Origin: a virus
Virus record (IMG/VR): IMGVR_UViG_3300025072_000006
Coordinates: 1 to 53,396 of that record
Strand: one strand, 5' to 3'
DNA length: 53,396 bases
Below, one piece after another: positions 16,977 to 23,552 of the stretch (positions within the stretch are counted from its first letter, which is position 1; the number at the start of each line of letters is the position of its first letter). The position numbers were made by a program, and so were the translations under genes. The notes beneath the pieces are model-generated. The model was not told the origin of the DNA. It ran no database searches and saw only the letters and a list, made by a program, of their open reading frames with translations.

Positions 16977-17827
16977 TTTATATTTGCCTCTTTTAATTCT
17001 TTAATTAAATCAAAATATCTTAATAATGATAATACATGAGATTCTTTAATAGTTTTAATTGTCTTAACATTACAAAGCATTTCTGATAATTTGTCTACTT
17101 TAATTTTTGTTACTTTGTCATCTATTAATTTAATATGTTCTTTTAATTGTTTTTTAATAACTGGAATAACTTTATTGATATATTCCTTTAAAGACTCAGT
17201 ATCATTAACGTGTGTAATATAATGATTAAGCAAATTCTTTTGAGATTCATTTAACCCAGAATATTTTTGATTAAATTTATCAACTAATAATTTATATGTT
17301 AATAATCGAACATCTTTGTGTTGATTTTTAAATGTTTCTAATACAGTATCTTTTTTCGGAGTATTTACATTTCCAATTAAAATATGTTCTATAATTACAT
17401 CTTTACATTCTAATATTTGTTTAGGATTACGTGATTCATCATATTCAAATAATTTATATATCGAAGCAATTTGTTTATAATTATTAATCCTAATTTTTGA
17501 CATTTTATCAAAAATAAAATTGTTTGATATTTCTTTTACTAAATTATACCGTTGTCTTTTAATTAAAGATTTATTTAATTTATTGTGTGTATCTTTACAA
17601 GACCTAATAAAATCTAATGCTCTTGCTTCTGACTTAAATTGTTCTTTTATTAATGAATTATATAATTGTAGTTCTTTTGACATCTCTGTATTTTTTCCGA
17701 AATACTTTTTAATTATATCAATTGTCACCGACTTATCTGAAGTCAATGATTCGGATGTTAATTTCCTTACTAAAATTTCGAATAATATTGCCGTATTCTT
17801 ATATTTAGAATGTTTTAGTTTTTTCAT
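16973..17827 (-). CDS. Helical protein downstream of the portal, unknown
   Basis: A 284-residue, Lys/Ile/Asn-rich and almost entirely helical protein (MKKLKHSKYKNTAILFEILV). No motif or membrane segment is visible. Repeated short helices such as LLTYKLLVDKFNQKYSGLNE and VIPVIKKQLKEHIKLIDDKV suggest a helical bundle. It lies 39 bases downstream of the portal gene, with its own ATATTTAT element and a good AAAGGA ribosome site, and overlaps the next gene by four bases. Position between gp20 and gp21 suggests a prohead core or assembly role. I do not recognise a family. Confidence 0.65.
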   Translation of the reverse strand: MKKLKHSKYKNTAILFEILVRKLTSESLTSDKSVTIDIIKKYFGKNTEMSKELQLYNSLIKEQFKSEARALDFIRSCKDTHNKLNKSLIKRQRYNLVKEISNNFIFDKMSKIRINNYKQIASIYKLFEYDESRNPKQILECKDVIIEHILIGNVNTPKKDTVLETFKNQHKDVRLLTYKLLVDKFNQKYSGLNESQKNLLNHYITHVNDTESLKEYINKVIPVIKKQLKEHIKLIDDKVTKIKVDKLSEMLCNVKTIKTIKESHVLSLLRYFDLIKELKEANIK

Positions 17828-17850
17828 ATCGAAACAAAGTTCCTTTACAT

Positions 17851-17858
17851 ATAAATAT
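17851..17858 (-). promoter_or_regulatory. ATATTTAT element after the portal gene
   Basis: The sense strand reads ATATTTATATGTAAAGGAAC, 23 bases from the ATG at 17827. It could let the gp21-containing unit be transcribed apart from gp17-gp20. Confidence 0.4.
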
Positions 17859-17866
17859 CGTGTTAA

Positions 17867-19687
17867 TTATAAAATATTGTCTTCATCTAACATTGTGCCG
17901 GAATCTACATCTTTATTTTGGTTTTCTGTTATAATCTTTGAACTTCTGGGTCTTAAATGGTTTAAAATATCAGCATTTTCTGTTGCTACAGTTGTTCGTG
18001 TATTTCTAAATCTAGGATCAGGCTGGAATGTGGTTGAAAAGTTTTTAGGATTGGTGCCTTGCTTAATTGTTTTAGCACCAGTCGGATCCCAGCCAAATTC
18101 ATTTTTATGCTGTCCATATTTAATTCCCTCGGGCGGTCTTCCACCTTGATCTTTTTCTTCTACATCGTCAGAACTCATATGAATTGATGCTAAATCGTGT
18201 GGGGTTCCAAATGATGTTCCTGTTAATGTTGGGTCGTTGCCTTCTTGTTCAATTTGGTTTTGTCTGAATCTTAATTTAAGATCTTCAATTACATTATTAC
18301 GTTCTTCAAGCCATTCATCTTCAGACATATTAAAAATATATTCATATATGTATTTATCAGAAACTAATTTAGAATCTTTCATCGATGTTGCTAATGTCAT
18401 TTTTTCAGTCATTAATGCGACTTTTTGTTGATCATAGATAATTGATGGAGGAGTTAAGTCTAATTCAAATCCTATTAAATCATCTCCTTCAAATCCTTGA
18501 GAATATAAATGTACAATTCCAATTTTAACTAATTCTGAAACTACTATTTTTTGAATTCTTTCAATTGTTCTTGCAAATCTAATATCCATTGATGCCAATG
18601 TAGTTTTGCCTTCAACTCCCTCATCATATCCCAGGAATGGTTTAGGAATTTTTAATGCTGCCATCATTTTGTGTTTTACGTATTCAATGTCATCGATGCC
18701 GGTGAACTCCATTCCTGGTAGTGTATCTATTGTTGTTTGACTATTGCCTCCCCGCACAGGTAAGTAGTAATCTTCTAACATGTTATTTAAATTAAATTTA
18801 AGATTATAGTTACCGGTTTGTTTATCAACATATGGAATTTTTTTCATTTTATTAATAATTGTTTCCATAAATGAATCAACTTCATTTGGTGGAATATTGC
18901 CAATATCAATTTTAAAAATACGTTTTTCTGGTGCTCTCATTATTCTGTGAATAAGCATTGCATCTTCTAACATCATTAATTTTTGAAATTCTTGTCTCGC
19001 GCCTTCTAACATAGACCTGCCGTACGGGAGAAAGTTTGAATCTGATAATAGCCTGAAATGTGCTATCTCAAATACATCATATTCTATATGCTCAGTTGCT
19101 GCGTGCCTAAATTTAATATCATATTCGCCCAACGTTTCATCATATTGCTCCAATCTTTCAATTTCATAAGTAGAAAGTGGGCGTGCATTTAAAATTCCTA
19201 TTTCTTCGGCAACATCTAATTTTAAAAAGAAATCTCCATACTTACACATATTACGAATCCATGGCCACATATTGAATTCAATGTTTAATATGTCATAATA
19301 TAAATTGTATAATATTTTTTGTATATGAGTTTTATTTGTTTTAATAGTTAATATATCACCAAATTGATCTGCTAAAGTTGATTCATCGGAGTATATGTCT
19401 AATGCAGATGATATTATTGGATCTTTATCCATCATCTCATAATCGGTATACAATTGCATCCGATTCTGTTGCATGTAGTAATTCGAATCATATCCGCCAT
19501 AACCACCCATATTATGTTTAGTTGTGCCGTGTAATCGATTGTATCTATCCGTTAATTTGCTTTGTGATAAATTCCCCAATGACTGTAATCTGTTAGTATC
19601 GACTACTTTTAGTCGATCCTTTCCATACTTACGTACTACTACATTGGTAGAAAATAAATTCTTTAAACGTTTTCTTAATGATGCCAT
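17867..19687 (-). CDS. 20: Portal vertex protein gp20
   Basis: A 606-residue protein with clear T4 portal-family sequence: DYEMMDKDPIISSALDIYSDE (about 88-108), YGRSMLEGARQEFQKLMMLE (about 222-242), HRIMRAPEKRIFKIDIGNIP (about 247-267), YLPVRGGNSQTTIDTLPG (about 313-330) and KIPKPFLGYDEG followed by KTTLASMDIRFARTIERIQ. It forms the twelve-fold ring through which DNA enters and leaves and nucleates head assembly. T4 gp20 is about 524 residues; the extra length here is mainly a low-complexity, probably flexible C-terminal tail of about 100 residues from GNDPTLTG onward. It lies 30 bases downstream of the terminase gene. Confidence 0.93.
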   Translation of the reverse strand: MASLRKRLKNLFSTNVVVRKYGKDRLKVVDTNRLQSLGNLSQSKLTDRYNRLHGTTKHNMGGYGGYDSNYYMQQNRMQLYTDYEMMDKDPIISSALDIYSDESTLADQFGDILTIKTNKTHIQKILYNLYYDILNIEFNMWPWIRNMCKYGDFFLKLDVAEEIGILNARPLSTYEIERLEQYDETLGEYDIKFRHAATEHIEYDVFEIAHFRLLSDSNFLPYGRSMLEGARQEFQKLMMLEDAMLIHRIMRAPEKRIFKIDIGNIPPNEVDSFMETIINKMKKIPYVDKQTGNYNLKFNLNNMLEDYYLPVRGGNSQTTIDTLPGMEFTGIDDIEYVKHKMMAALKIPKPFLGYDEGVEGKTTLASMDIRFARTIERIQKIVVSELVKIGIVHLYSQGFEGDDLIGFELDLTPPSIIYDQQKVALMTEKMTLATSMKDSKLVSDKYIYEYIFNMSEDEWLEERNNVIEDLKLRFRQNQIEQEGNDPTLTGTSFGTPHDLASIHMSSDDVEEKDQGGRPPEGIKYGQHKNEFGWDPTGAKTIKQGTNPKNFSTTFQPDPRFRNTRTTVATENADILNHLRPRSSKIITENQNKDVDSGTMLDEDNIL

Positions 19688-19703
19688 TGTTTTCTTTTTT
19701 TAT

Positions 19704-19711
19704 ATAAATAT
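19704..19711 (-). promoter_or_regulatory. ATATTTAT element before the portal gene
   Basis: The sense strand reads ATATTTATATAAAAAAAG with 16 bases to the ATG at 19687. Confidence 0.45.
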
Positions 19712-19717
19712 ATCTTA

Positions 19718-21295
19718 TTACAGAAGCCAGGTTAAATCTTCGTCTTCTGAACCATTATTCCACTTCCAACTATCGTTTTCATTAGAATTATTATTTGTGT
19801 AAATTGTATTATCTGTTTTTCTAAATTGTGATAAAGCTCTTTTATTCAACTCAATTCCGTGTTGTCTTAATTTTAAACTTGTATCTCGTAACCACAAACC
19901 TATTGCATAACTCATTACTAAATCGTCATTGTAGCCAATTTGTGCTTGTGCTTTACCATTAAGCCAAACAAATACAAATAATTCCTGAATGAGTCGTTTT
20001 GATTTAATAATCGGTGTTCCTTCTCTCATATACATTTCTAATGCAGATATCATTAATGGCCTGGTTCTACTTGTGGTTGACACTCCAGGAACCATTTTTG
20101 TTTTATCTTTTATGTCATATCCTTTTTGTAATTGAACTTCTAAATCTACATATCCTTCTGTTTTATATGTGTAAAATAAATTTTCATAGTTTCTATCTAA
20201 TGCTGGTTGTACTGCTGCCCAACCTATATTTGCATTTTCAATTGCTAATAATGCATTATTCCATTCAGTTGCAACTGATACTAACATGTTACCAAAATCC
20301 TTAGGTGGTAGCTTTCCTTTATACTCTGCTACCTGTGTTATAGTTTGAACATCTATTACATGAAATGCAGACCAATCTGATGCATCACCCCGTGCTACAT
20401 CAGCTACGACTATATAATTTTTTGTATAATCTGGGTAGTCCCAGATCCAATATCCATTATCGTACCCTCGTTTTTCAACTGGGTCTTCGCATTTTAATTC
20501 GTATTGTTGCAATATTAATCCATCTACTACAGTGTGTCCTGATGATATAAAATCGCAATCACACTCTTGTGCTGCTCCTCTTTCGCCTAATAGTTTTGTT
20601 TGCTCGAGTCTCCATTCTTGGTCTCGGTCTGGGTGTAAGTCCCAATGAAGTTTTATTGTTTTAAACCCATTTACTCCAGATTCGGCATCACTCCATATTT
20701 GATGAAACCAATTTCCTAATCCATTTGGAGTAGATAATACAATTGCACCACCACCTGTTGATAGTGTAGCCTGGGATGCTATCCATATTTCTTCAATGTT
20801 TCTAATAAATGCGGCTTCATCAACTATTAATAAAGATAACGCTTCTGATCGTGCTCCTGTAGATGCACTTGATATTGCTTTTATTTCCGAACCATTTTTG
20901 AATTTTAATGATAATTTATTGTTTGTAGTTATGACAACTTTTAGCCAACTAGGCAAATTTTCATTCATTATTTGAACTTTGCTTACTAAGTTTTTTGCTA
21001 CATCTTGTGTTGTTGCTATAACTAAAACATTGAATTCTTCATTAAATAACATACACCAAAGTGCATATCCGGCTGTTAATGTTGAAATTCCTAGCTGTCT
21101 AGATTTGAGTATTACATTGTATCGACTGTCTCTTAAATCTGATAGTGTTTCTTCTTGAAAGTCATATAAATCAAATTTGATTTTTCCTTTTAAAGGATGT
21201 TGGATATAACAAAATTGCCTCATAAAGTATACCGGGTCGGTAGCACACTTTACATACTGTTCTTGAATTATTTCTTTTATATTTTTCTGAGCCAT
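19718..21295 (-). CDS. 17: Terminase large subunit gp17
   Basis: A 525-residue DNA-packaging motor. The ATPase half has the Walker A variant KSRQLGIST (64-72), an adenine/coupling region (STGARSEALS) and Walker B LLIVDEAAF with Asp159 and Glu160, then the coupling motif VLSTPNG (187-191). The nuclease half has VVADVARGDASDWSAF (Asp299, Asp304 region), AIENANIG with Glu353, and GYNDDLVMSYAIGLW with Asp457/458, the three acidic positions of the RNase H-like fold. T4 gp17 is 610 residues, so this version is shorter at the N-terminus. It pumps DNA through the portal and cuts concatemers. It starts one base after the upstream stop. Confidence 0.95.
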   Translation of the reverse strand: MAQKNIKEIIQEQYVKCATDPVYFMRQFCYIQHPLKGKIKFDLYDFQEETLSDLRDSRYNVILKSRQLGISTLTAGYALWCMLFNEEFNVLVIATTQDVAKNLVSKVQIMNENLPSWLKVVITTNNKLSLKFKNGSEIKAISSASTGARSEALSLLIVDEAAFIRNIEEIWIASQATLSTGGGAIVLSTPNGLGNWFHQIWSDAESGVNGFKTIKLHWDLHPDRDQEWRLEQTKLLGERGAAQECDCDFISSGHTVVDGLILQQYELKCEDPVEKRGYDNGYWIWDYPDYTKNYIVVADVARGDASDWSAFHVIDVQTITQVAEYKGKLPPKDFGNMLVSVATEWNNALLAIENANIGWAAVQPALDRNYENLFYTYKTEGYVDLEVQLQKGYDIKDKTKMVPGVSTTSRTRPLMISALEMYMREGTPIIKSKRLIQELFVFVWLNGKAQAQIGYNDDLVMSYAIGLWLRDTSLKLRQHGIELNKRALSQFRKTDNTIYTNNNSNENDSWKWNNGSEDEDLTWLL

Positions 21296-21296
21296 A

Positions 21297-21677
21297 TTAT
21301 TGAACCACTTCTACAATTAACTTTCCGGTCAATACCGTAGTTAATATACCAGCGCCAAACCAAATGATTTTGCTATCATACCATTTTGGTTTTATAAGTT
21401 CTTCTCGTTCAATATATAAATCAATGTTACTGTTTAGTAAATCAATTTGTTGTTGATAATATAATTTTTGTAATGAATCTAATTTATTTAAATGTTCTAA
21501 ACTATATATTAAATTATCTTGTTTTATTATAATATCATTGTTAACAGAATCTAAATAATATAATGAATCTAATGTTTCAGATATATCATGTATTTGTTCT
21601 TCTGTAAAACAAGTATCAACAGTTTGTGTAAACGAAAAAACTGGTAATAATAATAATATAATAAAAATTTTTTTCAT
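21297..21677 (-). CDS. Secreted or membrane-anchored small protein, possible lysis role
   Basis: A 126-residue protein with an N-terminal signal peptide (MKKIFIILLLLPVFSFTQ; cleavage likely after FSF). This shape is common in Flavobacteria. The mature part is a helical, acidic stretch (DISETLDSLYYLDSVNND, then LYYQQQIDLLNSNIDLYIER), then KPKWYDSKIIWFGAGILTT, which begins a C-terminal hydrophobic segment ending IVEVVQ. It thus has a periplasmic coiled-coil between a signal and a C-terminal anchor. It overlaps the upstream small membrane gene by four bases and lies directly before the terminase. A lysis accessory (spanin or holin regulator) is possible but not proved. Confidence 0.65.
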   Translation of the reverse strand: MKKIFIILLLLPVFSFTQTVDTCFTEEQIHDISETLDSLYYLDSVNNDIIIKQDNLIYSLEHLNKLDSLQKLYYQQQIDLLNSNIDLYIEREELIKPKWYDSKIIWFGAGILTTVLTGKLIVEVVQ

Positions 21678-21994
21678 TTCCGAGTTTTTTTGATTATATT
21701 TTCCTTAGCACCTATAGTTGTTCTTTTTGGTACAATAATATCATCTTTATTCTTTTTTGTTTCTGTTAAGTCTTCTTTTTGTTCTTTAATATCAGCTTTA
21801 ACTTCAGCTTCTTCTTTTTTAATTCGTTCTAATTTTCCTGCTAATTTATCAATTTTTGAATTATTTTTATCAATCTCTTCATCTGTTTTATCTAATTTAT
21901 TTGCAGTTATTTTTCTAGAAATTAGAAATATTACTCCAAATAGTGCAACAATTGCTCCTACAATTATTTTCCAATATTTTTTAATCGTCTTCAT
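21674..21994 (-). CDS. Small membrane protein with coiled coil, possible inner spanin
   Basis: A 106-residue protein. Residues 5-27 form one membrane helix (KYWKIIVGAIVALFGVIFLI), followed by a highly charged heptad-like stretch (DEEIDKNNSKIDKLAGKLER, then KEEAEVKADIKEQKEDLTET) and a basic tail. An N-terminal anchor with a periplasmic coiled coil is the usual layout of an inner-membrane spanin. However, many phage membrane proteins share it. It overlaps both neighbours (14 bases upstream, four downstream), so the three small genes are translated together. Confidence 0.65.
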   Translation of the reverse strand: MKTIKKYWKIIVGAIVALFGVIFLISRKITANKLDKTDEEIDKNNSKIDKLAGKLERIKKEEAEVKADIKEQKEDLTETKKNKDDIIVPKRTTIGAKENIIKKTRK

Positions 21995-22622
21995 TTTCTT
22001 CTTTATTTAAATTTTCTAAAAATTCTTTTTTGAATTCATTAAATTGTTCTTGTACCTTTTCTTCAAACTCGTCTGGAGTCATTTTTGCTGCCCATGTCTC
22101 TGTTAAGCCATCTGCATTAGTAACCAATGTACTAGCTTCAGTATACGCTTTTTTTAACATATTAACATCATCTTCTGCTTTTTTTATCCAAGCAACTGCA
22201 TTATTTTTTATTCTATTTTTTTCATACTCATCATATTTTCCTTCAATGCGCAACTGATGTTCCATTTCGATGACACAGTCAAAACATTTTCCATGATATA
22301 CACGCATCTTGTTGTCTAATCGATTTGGAGTTTTACATGTACATGTATCTTTAGGACAATTTGGAAATGAATTTAAATATTTTTTAATGTCAGCTGAAAT
22401 TGAATTTTTTGGTTTTTTTACACGAAATCCATTTTTTTGTTCAATAACATAAATAGTACCGTTTGCATTTGTTTCTTCCCAAATATCACCAACTTCGTGT
22501 TTTTTATTTAATTCTGCTTTTTGTTTTGCGTCTGTAAATCCATGGGTTTTTTTTGTTTGAAATGCATGATTGCCTTCAAGCATTTGTTTCACTGCTTTTA
22601 TATTTTGTAACTTTTTTGACAT
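21981..22622 (-). CDS. Cysteine-cluster protein upstream of terminase, unknown
   Basis: A 213-residue protein. Residues 40-70 look like a small beta domain (VGDIWEETNANGTIYVIEQ). A five-cysteine cluster follows (Cys89, Cys94, Cys96, then Cys113 and Cys116 in GKCFDCVIEME), consistent with a zinc ribbon. The C-terminal 90 residues are helical and charged (NAVAWIKKAEDDVNMLKKAY, then EEKVQEQFNEFKKEFLENLN). I do not recognise the family. The position immediately before the membrane pair and the terminase suggests a packaging-related or small-terminase-like role, but no helix-turn-helix is seen. The gene starts 10 bases after the previous stop. Confidence 0.6.
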   Translation of the reverse strand: MSKKLQNIKAVKQMLEGNHAFQTKKTHGFTDAKQKAELNKKHEVGDIWEETNANGTIYVIEQKNGFRVKKPKNSISADIKKYLNSFPNCPKDTCTCKTPNRLDNKMRVYHGKCFDCVIEMEHQLRIEGKYDEYEKNRIKNNAVAWIKKAEDDVNMLKKAYTEASTLVTNADGLTETWAAKMTPDEFEEKVQEQFNEFKKEFLENLNKEENEDD

Positions 22623-22632
22623 ATAATCCTTT

Positions 22633-23523
22633 TTATAATTTTGATAGAGCTCGGTCTACTACTCTTTTTAATAAACCAATTTTTCCAATTTTTTGTTTTC
22701 TGTCATCTTCTGCTGTAATTTTTTGTACTACATTCATAATCATTTTTACTTGTTGTACTATATTTGGTTTTTGTTGTACTGCCAATACGAAATTGTTAAT
22801 ACGAGAGTCTCCCTGTTGTCCGTCTCCGTCTGGATCATTTGGGTCTCCCTGTGTTTCTTCACCTTCGGGTGGAGCTTCGGGTGCTGGAGCTTCGGGTGCA
22901 GGAGCTTCGGGTGGAGCTTCGGGTGCTGGAGCTTCGGGTGCAGGTGCTTCGGGTGGAGCTTCGGGTGCAGGTGCTTCGGGTGGAGCTTCGGGTGCAGGTG
23001 CGTCTGCAGGTATTGCTGGTGCTTCTGGTGCAGGGGGTGGTTCGGGTGTATCCGCTAGCGGTTCTTCTTCTGTAGGCTGTTCTACTACTTTTGACAATTC
23101 CGATTCCATTATAAATGATTGAATTTTTTTACGTACTATTTCCCTAACTAATTTTTCTTTTTGTTCTTTAGTTAATTTTTTTATTTTTGACATATAGCCA
23201 CCATCTATTTTTGACATTGTTTCAATATAATCCTTTGCATCTGCTTCTACATTTTTATCAAATGTTTTTAATGCGTGTTTAGCCATCTTAGGATCTCCGT
23301 CTTGCATATCTTTTATTGGATATGCTCTATCAGAATCTTTTACATCATAAACCATATTTTCAGAATCGCCTATATCTGAATATTTAATTTTTCTAGGAAC
23401 ATCTGGTTGTGGTTCGCCTGATGCGTCTAATACCATATTTTCGGTCTCTTTTCCCTCATAATCTTTTAGATCTTTTCTGGGTTTATGTTTTTTATTTTCT
23501 GGTTTTTTATACTTTTTAGCCAT
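22633..23523 (-). CDS. Protein with Pro-Glu-Ala repeat stalk, unknown
   Basis: A 296-residue protein in three parts. Residues 1-150 are charged and lysine-rich (MAKKYKKPENKKHKPRKDLK, then KLTKEQKEKLVREIVRKKIQ) and contain ENMVLD / ENMVYD twice. Residues 150-225 are a repetitive Pro/Ala/Glu linker made of PEAPAPEAP and PPEAPAPEAP units. The last 70 residues (RINNFVLAVQQKPNIVQQVK, then KIGLLKRVVDRALSKL) are helical. IMES near residue 138 fits the (L/I)xE protease rule. The linker resembles periplasm-spanning or extended spacers (TonB-like), but there is no membrane anchor. The function is unknown. Confidence 0.6.
   Translation of the reverse strand: MAKKYKKPENKKHKPRKDLKDYEGKETENMVLDASGEPQPDVPRKIKYSDIGDSENMVYDVKDSDRAYPIKDMQDGDPKMAKHALKTFDKNVEADAKDYIETMSKIDGGYMSKIKKLTKEQKEKLVREIVRKKIQSFIMESELSKVVEQPTEEEPLADTPEPPPAPEAPAIPADAPAPEAPPEAPAPEAPPEAPAPEAPAPEAPPEAPAPEAPAPEAPPEGEETQGDPNDPDGDGQQGDSRINNFVLAVQQKPNIVQQVKMIMNVVQKITAEDDRKQKIGKIGLLKRVVDRALSKL
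22863..23003. repeat. Tandem repeat coding the Pro-Glu-Ala linker
   Basis: Short units built on GGAGCTTCGGGTG and GGTGCAGG variants are repeated in tandem in register with codons. The units are slightly divergent. They are prone to slippage in multiples of three, so linker length may vary between related phages. Confidence 0.8.
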
Positions 23524-23544
23524 AGCTATTGCCTTATTTTTAAT

Positions 23545-23552
23545 ATAAATAT
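23545..23552 (-). promoter_or_regulatory. ATATTTAT element before the repeat-stalk gene
   Basis: The sense strand reads ATATTTATATTAAAAATAAGG, 21 bases before the ATG at 23523, touching the stop codon of the three-domain gene. Confidence 0.4.

Noticed and set aside
22863-23003. CRISPR-like array
   Set aside because: The repeats are short, in frame with a protein, and have no unique spacers.
22553-23122. Plus-strand Gly/Ala/Ser repeat frame resembling a collagen-like protein
   Set aside because: It is the shadow of the Pro-Glu-Ala repeat in the minus-strand gene; the repeat keeps several frames open.
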